From Lysobacterales bacterium (GTDB lineage: Bacteria > Pseudomonadota > Gammaproteobacteria > Xanthomonadales > UBA2363), in contig JAHCAT010000011.1 of assembly GCA_019634735.1 (NCBI GenBank), positions 92,879-156,878 of the forward strand: a stretch of DNA of 64,000 nt. Direction: 5' to 3'. Shown one piece after another: positions 38,459 through 49,828 of the stretch; position 1 is the first letter of the stretch; the number at the start of each line of letters is the position of its first letter. The notes under the pieces are model-generated. The model searched no databases, was not told the origin of the DNA, and worked only from the letters and a program-made list of their open reading frames with translations. The translations under genes were made by a program, and so were the position numbers.

Positions 38459-38820
38459 CGTCGATCCGGGGTGGGCGGGGATATGGCCGCGAAGCATGCA
38501 ACAGGTGGCTGCGCCCGCGCACGCAGTCCGGCAACCGGATCGTCGCGTGCCGTCTCGACACAGCCGTGAGCGGGTGGGAAACACTGCTGGCGTGGCGTGC
38601 GGCCGCGCTCCCAGCTCCGCCGATTGCCACGGACCGCTCACAACCATGGGGTAAGATGCCCGGCCCGACGCCGATGCGCCGCCGGCGCCGTGGGCGCCCG
38701 TGCGGCCGGTGACAGGCCGCGGCGCCCGCGCTGCGCCCGGACCCGAGCCGGACGGCGGCGGGTCCGACCGGCCCATGGAAGGGTCGTCCGGACACTTCTT
38801 GAGTTAGTTCCTGCCCAAGG
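38459..38820 (+). promoter_or_regulatory. Promoter and long structured leader of the Mrp operon
   Basis: A TAAGAT box at 38652-38657 would start a transcript near 38664, giving a leader of about 155 bases. It contains a stem made of GGGCGCC (38692-38698) with GGCGCCC (38721-38727) and an inner CGGCC/GGCCG pair, closed by a 7-base loop, and ends with AAGGA just before the start codons. No known riboswitch class is recognised. The left part (38459-38640) shows nothing. Confidence 0.4.
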
Positions 38821-41606
<2,786 letters not shown>

Positions 41607-41607
<1 letters not shown>

Positions 41608-41957
41608 TGGAACTCGCCCTCGCCAGCGCCATCGGCGTGCTCACGGCCGCCGGCACCTACCTGCTGCTGCGGGCGCGCAGCTTCGACGTGATCCTCGGGC
41701 TCACCCTGCTGTCCTACGCCACCAACCTGCTGATCTTCAGCGCCGGTCGGCTGGTGGTGGGCAAGCCGCCGGTGCTGCAGCCGGGCCTCGACCCGACGCT
41801 GGCCAACCATGCCGACCCGCTGCCGCAGGCGCTGGTGCTGACCGCCATCGTCATCGCCTTCGCGATGACGGCGGTGACCATCGTGGTCGCGGTCCGGGCA
41901 CGCGCCGACAACCGCGACGACCATGTCGACGCGCCGGCGCCGGAGGACAGCCCGTGA
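41607..41957 (+). CDS. mrpC: Mrp antiporter subunit C
   Basis: A 116-residue membrane protein, homologous to NuoK, with three helices (about 3-20, 27-47, 74-98). VILGLTLLSYATNLLIFSAG near 29-48 and DPLPQALVLTAIVIAFAMTAV near 70-90 are family signatures. The ATG shares its A with the mrpA stop TGA. An acidic/Pro-rich tail follows the last helix. Essential part of the antiporter complex. Confidence 0.93.
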
Positions 41958-43483
41958 GCCACCTGCCGGTCCTCGCCGTGCTGGTGCCGCTGGTCACCGG
42001 CGCCCTGGTCCTGCTGGCCGGCCGTCGCGGCCTGGCCCTGCAGCGGCTGCTGTCCTGGCTCGGCCTGGCCGCCCTGCTGCTGGTCGGCGGGCTGCTGGTG
42101 CTCGCCGCCGACCAGGGGCCGGTGCTGGTCTACCTGCTGGGCGACTGGCCGGCCCGCCTGGGCATCGCACTGATGGCCGACCGCCTGGGTGCGCTGATGG
42201 TGATGACCACCGCCCTGCTGGCGGTGCCCTGTCTGCTCTACGCAGGATCGGGCTGGGACCGCCGCGCCCTGCATTTCCATGCCCTGTTCCAGCTCCAGCT
42301 CGCCGGCCTCAACGGCGCCTTCCTGACCGGCGACCTGTTCAACCTGTTCGTGTTCTTCGAGGTGCTGCTGATCGCCAGCTATGGCCTGCTGCTCAGCGGC
42401 GGCCGCGGTCCGCGCATGCGCGCCGGCCTGCACTACGTGGTGTTCAACATCACCGCCTCGACGCTGTTCCTGATCGCCCTGGGCCTGCTGTACGGCCTGC
42501 TGGGCACGCTCAACATGGCCGAGATGGCCCTGCGCGTGGCCAGCGCCGAGCCCGGCGACCTGCCGCTGATCCGCGCTGCGTCCGGCATCCTCCTGGTGGT
42601 GTTCTGCGCCAAGGCCGCCCTGTTGCCGCTGTACCTGTGGCTGCCGGAGACCTACGCGCGGGCGCCGGCGGCGGTGGCGGCGATGTTCACCATCATGACC
42701 AAGGTCGGCATCTACGCGGTGCTGCGCGTCTACGCCCTGGTGTTCGGCGAAGGTGCCGGGCCGCTGGCCGGCTGGGCCTGGGACTGGCTGCTGTGGACCG
42801 GTGCCGCCAGTTTGGCGCTGGCCACCCTGGGGGCGCTCGCCGCGGCCAGCCTGCGCGCCATGGCCGCCTACCTGGTGGTCGCCTCGGCGGCGACCTTGTT
42901 CATCGCCTTCGCGCTCGCTCAGCCGGCGACGGTGGCGGCGGGCCTCTACTACCTGCCGCACAGCACCTTCGCCACCGCCGCGCTGTTCCTGCTGATCGAC
43001 CTGATCCGGCGTCGCCGCGGCCTGGCCCAGGATCGCCTGCATCGGCCCGCGCCGCTTTCCCAGCGGGCCCTGCTCGGCGCCCTGTTCATGGTTGCCGCGG
43101 TGCTGGTCTCCGGGTTGCCTCCGCTGTCCGGCTTCATCGGCAAGTTCCTGCTGATGGCGGCGGTGCCCGAGGGCGCCGCGACCGGCTGGCTGTGGGGCTT
43201 GCTGCTGGTCACCGGCCTGATGGTGATCGTCGCCCTGGCGCGCGCAGGCAGCCAGGTGTTCTGGCGCGCCGAGCCCGACGCCGGCCCGGCGATCGCCGCA
43301 CCGCCGCACCGTCTCCAGCAGGTCGCCATCGGCGTGCTGCTGGCCTACGGCGTGGCGATGACGGTCGCCGCCGATCCCCTGATGCGCTACGCCCGGGCCG
43401 CCGCCGAGCAGGTGCTGGACCCGGCCGCCTACATCGATCAGGTGCGCGCCACCGCGCCCGGACTGAGGGCCCCGTCGCCATGA
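41954..43483 (+). CDS. mrpD: Mrp antiporter subunit D
   Basis: A 509-residue NuoM/NuoN-like protein with about 14 helices, starting at a GTG that overlaps the mrpC stop. The conserved Glu of the proton path is in FVFFEVLLIASYGLLL near 139, and the key Lys in CAKAALLPLYLWLPETYARAP near 222 and in TIMTKVGIYAVLRVY near 247. Proton or cation translocating core of the complex together with MrpA. Confidence 0.95.
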   Translation: MSHLPVLAVLVPLVTGALVLLAGRRGLALQRLLSWLGLAALLLVGGLLVLAADQGPVLVYLLGDWPARLGIALMADRLGALMVMTTALLAVPCLLYAGSGWDRRALHFHALFQLQLAGLNGAFLTGDLFNLFVFFEVLLIASYGLLLSGGRGPRMRAGLHYVVFNITASTLFLIALGLLYGLLGTLNMAEMALRVASAEPGDLPLIRAASGILLVVFCAKAALLPLYLWLPETYARAPAAVAAMFTIMTKVGIYAVLRVYALVFGEGAGPLAGWAWDWLLWTGAASLALATLGALAAASLRAMAAYLVVASAATLFIAFALAQPATVAAGLYYLPHSTFATAALFLLIDLIRRRRGLAQDRLHRPAPLSQRALLGALFMVAAVLVSGLPPLSGFIGKFLLMAAVPEGAATGWLWGLLLVTGLMVIVALARAGSQVFWRAEPDAGPAIAAPPHRLQQVAIGVLLAYGVAMTVAADPLMRYARAAAEQVLDPAAYIDQVRATAPGLRAPSP

Positions 43484-43965
43484 AGCGTCTGCTGCCATCC
43501 CTGCCGTTGAGCATCGCGGTATTCGTGCTGTGGCTGCTGCTGGTCGCCGACTTCAGCGTCGGCCAGATGCTGCTGGCGCTGATCCTGGCGGTCGCGCTGC
43601 CGCTGGTGGCCAGCCTGCTGGGGCCGGAGCCGGCGCGCTTCGGGCGCGCCTGGGTCGCGCTGCGCCTGCTGCCGGTGGTGCTGTGGGACATGGTGCTGTC
43701 CAACATCGAGGTGGCGCGCCGCATCCTCGGCCCGGAGAAGGCGCTGAAGCCGTCCTTCCTGTGGCTGCCGCTGGATATCACCAGCATCCACGGCATCACC
43801 GCGCTGGCCAGCATCATCACCTTGACCCCGGGCACCCTGTCGGCCGAACTGACCGAGGATCGCCGGCACCTGCTGGTGCACTGCTTCAACCTGGACGATC
43901 CCGAGCGCCAGGTGGCGACCATCAAGGCCCGCTACGAGGCGCCGCTGAAGGAGATCTTCCCGTGA
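43480..43965 (+). CDS. mrpE: Mrp antiporter subunit E
   Basis: A 161-residue protein with an N-terminal pair of helices (about 10-45) and a soluble C-terminal half. The family phrase SIITLTPGTLSAEL lies near residues 110-123, preceded by DMVLSNIEVARRIL. The start ATG overlaps the mrpD stop (ATGA). Length is normal for MrpE. Confidence 0.93.
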   Translation: MKRLLPSLPLSIAVFVLWLLLVADFSVGQMLLALILAVALPLVASLLGPEPARFGRAWVALRLLPVVLWDMVLSNIEVARRILGPEKALKPSFLWLPLDITSIHGITALASIITLTPGTLSAELTEDRRHLLVHCFNLDDPERQVATIKARYEAPLKEIFP

Positions 43966-44231
43966 TCGAATCCGTCGTCGTCGCCGCCCTGGGCGTGGTC
44001 GGCTTCGCCATGCTGCTGTGCCTGTGGCGCCTGCTGCGCGGGCCGACCGTGGCCGACCGCATCCTCGCCCTGGATACCCTGTACATCAACACCATCGCGA
44101 TGCTCATGCTGTTCGGCATGTACCTGCGCTCGGCGATCTTCTTCGAGGTCGCGCTGATCATCGCCATGCTCGGCTTCGTCGGCACCGTGGTGCTGTGCAA
44201 GTACCTCATCCGCGGGGACATCGTCGAATGA
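43962..44231 (+). CDS. mrpF: Mrp antiporter subunit F
   Basis: An 89-residue protein with three helices, starting at the GTG that overlaps the mrpE stop. RLLRGPTVADRILALDTLY near residues 23-41 is the MrpF/PhaF signature, and AMLGFVGTVVLCKYLIRGDI ends the protein. Too short for many automatic calls but well supported by family and operon. Confidence 0.93.
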   Translation: MIESVVVAALGVVGFAMLLCLWRLLRGPTVADRILALDTLYINTIAMLMLFGMYLRSAIFFEVALIIAMLGFVGTVVLCKYLIRGDIVE

Positions 44232-44593
44232 GCGCGATCGCTGCCTGGGTGGTGGTGGCGCTGGTCGTGGTCGGCGCCTTCTTCGTGTTCGTAGGGTCGT
44301 TCGGCCTGGCGAAGCTTTCGGAGTTCCTGAAGCGCCTGCACGGCCCGACCAAGTCCAGCACCCTGGGCGTCGGCTGCATCCTGGTCGCCTCGATCGTGCA
44401 CCATGCACTTCTCGACCAGGGACTGGGCCTGCGCGAGCTGCTGATCACCGTGTTCCTGTTCATCACCGCGCCGATCAGCGCCCACCTGATGGCCAAGGCG
44501 GCGATGGCCGCCGACCCCGCGCTGCGCCCGAAGCCGCCGGCCGGCCGCGGCGGCGCCACCGAGCCGGCGCCGAAGCGCGACGGCGAGGGCTGA
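44228..44593 (+). CDS. mrpG: Mrp antiporter subunit G
   Basis: A 121-residue protein with three helices (about 5-27, 42-62, 66-90) and a Pro/Lys/Arg-rich tail. The signature KLSEFLKRLHGPTKSSTLGV near residues 29-48 is typical of MrpG/PhaG. It starts in the overlap with the mrpF stop and is the last gene of the operon. A hairpin-rich element follows 15 bases after its stop. Confidence 0.93.
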   Translation: MSAIAAWVVVALVVVGAFFVFVGSFGLAKLSEFLKRLHGPTKSSTLGVGCILVASIVHHALLDQGLGLRELLITVFLFITAPISAHLMAKAAMAADPALRPKPPAGRGGATEPAPKRDGEG

Positions 44594-44608
44594 GCTTCCG
44601 GCGGCCCC

Positions 44609-44764
44609 AGCAGGCTGTTGAAAAACAGCCTGCTGGCGGCGGCCATGGATGGCCGCTCGGCGAAGCAAGTGCGTAAGCAGTTGATTCGACGGGAGCCCGT
44701 CCGGACCTGCGCCGGACGGGCGACTTGAAAAACGACCAGGAAGGTCGTTTTTCAACAAGCTGCT
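44609..44764. mobile_element. MITE-like element with imperfect 17-bp inverted ends and four hairpins
   Basis: The left end AGCAGGCTGTTGAAAAA (44609-44625) and the right end TTTTTCAACAAGCTGCT (44748-44764) are inverted copies with two mismatches. Inside are four perfect hairpins: AGCAGGCTG/CAGCCTGCT (44609-44634), GCGGCCAT/ATGGCCGC (44638-44655), GCCCGTCCGG/CCGGACGGGC (44695-44721), and TTGAAAAACGACC/GGTCGTTTTTCAA (44725-44755). No coding capacity. TGTTGAAAAA-type ends recall IS termini. No clear target duplication is seen. It lies between converging genes and supplies part of the stop codon of the DUF1820 gene. Confidence 0.6.
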
Positions 44765-45098
44765 AGGCGCCGCCGGGCCGGTTGCCGGGCAGCGGCAGCG
44801 GAATCACCTTCTCGCCGGTGGCGGCGTCGCGGATCCGGCAGGTGCCGCGCCGCTCGACCTCCTCGACCCGCACCACCGCATGCATCGGCAGGTGCAGACG
44901 CCGGGTGCCGCCGAACTCCTCGCGCAGCCGCTCCTCGGTGGGATCGACCACCAGGCCCTCGCCGGCCGGCGCGAACTCCAGCCCGGCGACCTCGACGAAC
45001 CCCCACAGGCCGCTGCTGGCCACCTCGCGGGCGTACAGCTCGATGCTCTTGCCCTGGGAAAGAAAAGTAATCTTGTACAGCACGGGTCGGGAGGTCAT
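44763..45098 (-). CDS. DUF1820 family protein
   Basis: A 111-residue cytosolic protein beginning TSRPVLYKITFLSQGKSIELYAR in character, with GLWGFVEVAGLEF and LREEFGGTRRLHLPMHAVVRVEEV, the layout of the DUF1820 family found across Gammaproteobacteria. It has no known function. The start at 45098 fits the family start, and a TATCAT box (45105-45110, minus strand) ends six bases before it, suggesting a leaderless mRNA. The stop TAG (44763-44765) lies at the end of the MITE-like element. Confidence 0.85.
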   Translation of the reverse strand: MTSRPVLYKITFLSQGKSIELYAREVASSGLWGFVEVAGLEFAPAGEGLVVDPTEERLREEFGGTRRLHLPMHAVVRVEEVERRGTCRIRDAATGEKVIPLPLPGNRPGGA

Positions 45099-45104
45099 GG
45101 GCGG

Positions 45105-47252
45105 ATGATAGGGCGATTGCGGCATTGCGACCGTGGTGGCGATCGGTTCCCCGGTCTACCTCGACTGGCCATGCTGGCTTGTGCCGGGTGGTTGGCCGGA
45201 TGCGCGACGACACCCCTCCAGCCATCGGGTTCACCGCAACATGCGGTGGAGGCGGCCTACGACGCCCTGTCGGAAGAACGCTTCGGCCGGTTCACCGACG
45301 TGAAGCATCTGAAGCGCTACAGCCAGCGGGCGCTGGCGCTGGACGCCGCACTGAGTGTCCGTCAGCGCGCCAGGTACTGCGCCGAGGGACGCCAGTGGGC
45401 CTGCGCGGCGCCCCGTCCCGCCAGTACCCAGCAGATTCAGGCAAACCAGCCGCCCTCCGCCGGCCAGGTTCCGGTCGCGAGCACGGTTGCCGCTGATCCT
45501 GCCGGCACCGTTCCGCAGCCCAAGGGCGACGTGCGAACGCTGGATCGCGTGGAAACGGTGGGGTCCACCATCAAGGCGCACGATCTAATCACCAACAACC
45601 AGGAGTCCGGGGTCGATGAGGGCGACATCGTCAAGAAGTCGGGCCGGTTCGTCTTCGTGCTTCGGCGGGGCTGGTTGCACGTGGTCGACACGGGCAGCCC
45701 GGCAGCGCCGGATCTCGCGCTGGTGCAGAGCCTCCAGGTTGCCACCGATGCGACCGGGGAAACAGTCTGGTACGACGAGATCCTTGCGCAGGGGGACCGC
45801 CTGCTGCTGCTCGGTTACAACTACCAGACGGAGACGGTCGAACTGATCGCTTACGCGATCGGCGAACATGGCGAGCTGGAACGCCTCGCCCGCTACTGGA
45901 TCCGCGTCCAGGACTACTTTTCGGCCAGCAACTACGGCGCCCGCATCGAGCGCGACAACCTCCTGCTCATCCTCGCGATGCCGCTGGACACCGCCGACGA
46001 ACGCGCATGGCCCGCCTGGTCACGGCGGGACGCGGGATCCGGCGCCTGGCAGCCCCTGGTCGAGGTCGACGACATCCACCTGCCGGCGGTGGTGCCATTG
46101 CGACCCGTCATCCACCTGGTGGTCCAGTGTCCGCTCCAGCAGTTTGACGGGGAAGCCCTGGGCTGCCGGGCGCGCGGTGTGGTGGGGGAAGACGACGCGA
46201 CCTCCTACGTTTCGCCCGGCGCGGTCTATCTCGCGGTCGAGCATCTGGGACGGGACACGATCGCCGATCCGCGCTTCGACGGCGGCTGGCCCGATCCCGC
46301 GCGTTGGCGGCCCTCCACCGTGATCTACAGGTTTCCGCTGGCGTCGGGTGCGGCGCCGGCCCATGCGCTTTTCGAAGGCGTGCCAGGCACGCAGTTCACC
46401 TTCTCCGAGCGAGCGGGACGCCTGCACGTGGCGATGACCGACCCGGCCGGCGATCCCGACAAGAAGCGGGTGCTCCTGCTGCAGTCCCTGGAGGTCACGG
46501 CATTCGACGGCGCGCCGGAAGCCGCGGTCGGTGCGCGTCTGGATGTCCGACGCGAGCTGGATCGTGCCCAGTTGGTCTACCGGTTCACAGACTTGGGGCT
46601 CCTGATCGGTGCCAGCAGCCGGGCGCTCGCTGAAGAAGAACCTGGGAAATGGTTGGCTGCGCAAGGACGGTTCTCGCCCTCCCGCATCCGGCGCATCCCG
46701 CCCCTGCTCCTGCAGCCTCTGGACGGCGGCGCGGCCATGGAGATCCCGCTCGGGCACGCCGGGGACCAGATCGAACCGATGGCGACCGCTGCGATCGTGT
46801 CCGGCGTCGACCTGTCCGGCGACTGGCGGTTGTCGGTGCTGTCGGCGCGGCACGGACACCCCGATGTCGTGTCCCTTGCGGTCCCGGATCATCTGCCCAG
46901 CGAGGAGCGGAGCCATGCGTTCAACCAGGCGTCCTGGCCGGATGGCAGCACCTTGCTGGGCTGGCCGGTGGTGGGGCGGGAGGCGGCAGCGCACGATTCC
47001 TACCTGTCCGACGAACCGTCGGACCTCGCGTTCTTCCGCTGGGGCGGCGGGCGCCTTTCCCTGGCGGGCGTGCTCGACATGCGCGCGGGGCGAGCGCCGA
47101 TGACCTGCAGGAGCGACTGTCATGACTGGTACGGCAACGCCCGCCTGTTCTTCTTCGATTCGCGGATCTTCGCGCTCAGTGGCCCGCGCCTGGTCGAGGC
47201 CGCGTGGGATGGCGTCCACCTCGCTGCGCAGCGGTCGGTGGAGCTGCCCTGA
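45105..47252 (+). CDS. Beta-propeller lipoprotein (PF09826-like)
   Basis: About 715 residues. The signal region contains LPRLAMLACAGWLAGCATT, with a lipobox (LAGC, Cys near residue 33), so it should be a lipoprotein. NNQESGVDEGDIVKKSGRFV near residue 165 opens the secreted C-terminal beta-propeller domain distantly related to WD40 (Beta_propel family), which runs to the C-terminus with repeated hydrophobic strand pairs. The start is uncertain: ATG 45105 lies inside the -10 box of the divergent DUF1820 gene; TTG 45117 or ATG 45171 are alternatives, the last giving an unusually short signal. Function unknown; probably outer-membrane anchored. Confidence 0.82.
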   Translation: MIGRLRHCDRGGDRFPGLPRLAMLACAGWLAGCATTPLQPSGSPQHAVEAAYDALSEERFGRFTDVKHLKRYSQRALALDAALSVRQRARYCAEGRQWACAAPRPASTQQIQANQPPSAGQVPVASTVAADPAGTVPQPKGDVRTLDRVETVGSTIKAHDLITNNQESGVDEGDIVKKSGRFVFVLRRGWLHVVDTGSPAAPDLALVQSLQVATDATGETVWYDEILAQGDRLLLLGYNYQTETVELIAYAIGEHGELERLARYWIRVQDYFSASNYGARIERDNLLLILAMPLDTADERAWPAWSRRDAGSGAWQPLVEVDDIHLPAVVPLRPVIHLVVQCPLQQFDGEALGCRARGVVGEDDATSYVSPGAVYLAVEHLGRDTIADPRFDGGWPDPARWRPSTVIYRFPLASGAAPAHALFEGVPGTQFTFSERAGRLHVAMTDPAGDPDKKRVLLLQSLEVTAFDGAPEAAVGARLDVRRELDRAQLVYRFTDLGLLIGASSRALAEEEPGKWLAAQGRFSPSRIRRIPPLLLQPLDGGAAMEIPLGHAGDQIEPMATAAIVSGVDLSGDWRLSVLSARHGHPDVVSLAVPDHLPSEERSHAFNQASWPDGSTLLGWPVVGREAAAHDSYLSDEPSDLAFFRWGGGRLSLAGVLDMRAGRAPMTCRSDCHDWYGNARLFFFDSRIFALSGPRLVEAAWDGVHLAAQRSVELP

Positions 47253-47353
47253 CCGGCGCCGCTTTGAGGGCCGGGCCTGCCAGGAGTAGTCTTGGTGGGC
47301 GAATACAGAATTCCCCTTTCCCTCTGCGACACGTCAATCCGCAGGAGTTGTCC

Positions 47354-49648
47354 ATGGAGTCCGGCACCACGCTGCGCGCGATCGCCCTGGGTACACTCGC
47401 GCTTGCCGTGACCACCGCGTCGGCGGGTGCCGACCCGCGCCCGTTCGGGGTGCTTGCCGAAGGCGTGCTGGAGATCACCGCCTATGCCTCGTTCGACGCG
47501 GGTATCGAACTGGCGGGGGGGCGGGTCGTCGCCAGCGGCGTTTTCAATCGCGTGGCGCGGGTGCCGCAGGCCGATCTGGTGCTGCTGGAGGCCGATGGCA
47601 GCCCGGTCGCCGGGTTCGCGCCGCATTGCGCCGCGGGCCCCGGGGCCACGGCGGCGAGCCGGCCTTGCCGGGGCGGCTTGCTGGCCCTGCCCGACGGCGG
47701 CTTCCTGCTTGCCGGCGACTTCGGCGCGGTGGACGGCGTCGCGGCAGGCGGTCTGGCCCGTTTCGATGCCGACGGCGTGCGCGTCGCCGGCTACGACCCG
47801 CTGGCCGAGGTGCCCGGTCGGGTGGTGGCGATGGTGCTGGCCGGCGACCAGGTCCTGGTCGCCTTCAGCGAGGACACCGGGGGGACGGTGCGCCGTTTCG
47901 GGCTGGAGTCCGCTGCCGTTCCCGACCCCGGATTTCTCCATTCGGCCCGGGTGTCGGCTCTGGTCGCCGACCAGCAGGGGCGTCCTTTCGCGCTGCTCGA
48001 GCAGGGCATCGTGCGCCGCCTGCTGCCCCACAGCGGTGCGACGGATCCGGGCTGGACGTCCGGGGTGACCGGCATCGTCCGAGCGCTCGCCCGCGACCCG
48101 GTGACGGACCGGCTGTTCGTGCTGGTCTGGAACGACCAGGGACAGCACGGCACGGTCCGGCGCCTGGATCCGGATGCGCCGGTCGGCCTGGACGAGCTGT
48201 GGTCGGCGGGCGCCGATCCCGCGCAACCGGGCGTGGCGTTCCAGACTGTCGCCCTGGAGGCCGCCGGCAACGGCCAGGTCCTGATCGGCGACCGCCTGAT
48301 CCTGCCCGGTGGCGAACAGGCCCAGGGTCAACGCGTCGTCTCCGCAGTCGACGGCCAGTTCCAGACGTTCGTGCCGGGCGCGCAGGCCGTCGAGCCGCTC
48401 GCGCCGAGGACGCCGACGGGGTGGCTGGTGGCCGACACCGAGCTGCGCCAGGTGGATGCCGGCCTGGCGCCGGTGGCCGGCTTCGCGCCGCGCGTGCGGC
48501 GCGCCGCCGGCGTCAACGACGTGGCACGGGCGCCGGATGGGCGCGCGGCCATCGTCGGAACGATGACCGAGGTGGATGGGCTGCCCAGGGCGGGCGTCGC
48601 GCGACTGGCCGCCGATTTCAGCCTCGATGTCGCCTGGCCCAATGTCGCCATCGAGCCTGCTTCGCCCTGCGGGCGCCACAGGTGTACGCGGGCACGGGTG
48701 TCCTTGCACGGCAGTGGTGCGGTGGTGGCGATGGATCATGTGGAGGGCGCACCACTGGTCTTCCTCATCGGTCCCACACCCAGGACGGTGGCAATCGATG
48801 CCACTGGCTCCCAGGTCCGCTACAGGTGGTCGAACCGTGGCGAAGTCCTGGCGGGCCCCGGCGATCTGCTGTACCTGTCGCCGGTCGGCCAGGTTTGCCC
48901 GGCGCACCAACCGAATCTGCTGATCGGACGCATCACAATCGCGATGCTGCTGTCCGATGCCTGTCAGACCGACGCCACGTGGGCGGTGACCAGCACCTCG
49001 TCGAGCACGGTCCCGGTGCTTTCCCCGGACGGCGCTTACCTGTACTTCGCCACTCTCGAGCAGGCCAGCCTGGACGGCATCGACTGGCGGGTGCGGCGCG
49101 TCGCCACCACGCCGGGGGCGGTTCCCGATCCGGGATTCGCCATCGACCTGCGCAGCACCGCCGAATCCCGATTCCACCTGGCGCTCGCCATCGACGGCGA
49201 CCACCTCTACCTGGCCGATCGCATCGTCGCGATCGGCGCCATGCCCTGGACCGGTCCGGCACGGGTGGATCGCCACCATGGCGAACTCGACCTGACCTGG
49301 CAGCCCGGCGTCGACCGGCGTGTGCTGCGCATCGACGCAGCCGGCGGCTGGGTATTCCTGCTGCGCTCGGCGGCGGACTCCTCGACAGCGACCATCACCT
49401 ACCCGCTGGAGGTGGTGCGCATCCCCGCCGCCGCAGCCTCGCCCGGTGCCGCGCAGGTACTGGCCACCGACGGCCGGTTCGGCGACCGCATCGGCGGCGA
49501 CACCCGGGTGGCCCGCATCCTGGCGCTCGGCGACCACCGCGCGATCGTCGCCGGGCATTTCAGCGACATCGACGGCGTTGCCCGCGACGGCTTCGCCGTG
49601 GTCGGCAGCGTCGAGGGCATCTTCGCGGACGGTTTCGAGGCGCCTTGA
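47354..49648 (+). CDS. Secreted delta-60-type propeller protein with FxDGFE tail
   Basis: A 764-residue exported protein with a signal peptide (ALGTLALAVTTASAGA) and a good GCAGGAG site eight bases before the ATG. The body has repeated beta units of the delta-60 kind: GGLLALPDGGFLLAGDFGAV, then GGLARFDADGVRVAGYDP, and again ARAPDGRAAIVGTMTEVDG with RAGVARLAADFSLD. These suggest a seven- or eight-bladed propeller. It ends VEGIFADGFEAP, the tail shared with two other secreted proteins here. Located 101 bases after the propeller lipoprotein on the same strand. Surface or secreted; no catalytic motif recognised. Confidence 0.82.
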   Translation: MESGTTLRAIALGTLALAVTTASAGADPRPFGVLAEGVLEITAYASFDAGIELAGGRVVASGVFNRVARVPQADLVLLEADGSPVAGFAPHCAAGPGATAASRPCRGGLLALPDGGFLLAGDFGAVDGVAAGGLARFDADGVRVAGYDPLAEVPGRVVAMVLAGDQVLVAFSEDTGGTVRRFGLESAAVPDPGFLHSARVSALVADQQGRPFALLEQGIVRRLLPHSGATDPGWTSGVTGIVRALARDPVTDRLFVLVWNDQGQHGTVRRLDPDAPVGLDELWSAGADPAQPGVAFQTVALEAAGNGQVLIGDRLILPGGEQAQGQRVVSAVDGQFQTFVPGAQAVEPLAPRTPTGWLVADTELRQVDAGLAPVAGFAPRVRRAAGVNDVARAPDGRAAIVGTMTEVDGLPRAGVARLAADFSLDVAWPNVAIEPASPCGRHRCTRARVSLHGSGAVVAMDHVEGAPLVFLIGPTPRTVAIDATGSQVRYRWSNRGEVLAGPGDLLYLSPVGQVCPAHQPNLLIGRITIAMLLSDACQTDATWAVTSTSSSTVPVLSPDGAYLYFATLEQASLDGIDWRVRRVATTPGAVPDPGFAIDLRSTAESRFHLALAIDGDHLYLADRIVAIGAMPWTGPARVDRHHGELDLTWQPGVDRRVLRIDAAGGWVFLLRSAADSSTATITYPLEVVRIPAAAASPGAAQVLATDGRFGDRIGGDTRVARILALGDHRAIVAGHFSDIDGVARDGFAVVGSVEGIFADGFEAP

Positions 49649-49828
49649 GCCGGGCCGCGCGCCTGCCGCCAACTGGCAGTTCAATCCTGGCCGCCGCGCA
49701 CCCTGCTGGCGGCACCGCTCCCAGCAGTGCGCCGCCACCCGGCCGGTGGAGTCGATCCTGGCGGGCGGGCAACGCGCGTCCGGTGCGCAGCGACTGCCGC
49801 GCTCGAGCGTCGGAGCTCACGTCGCGCC
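49649..49828. other. Gap between converging genes, 180 bp
   Basis: No gene, repeat or T-tailed hairpin is seen between the propeller gene and uvrD. Confidence 0.4.
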
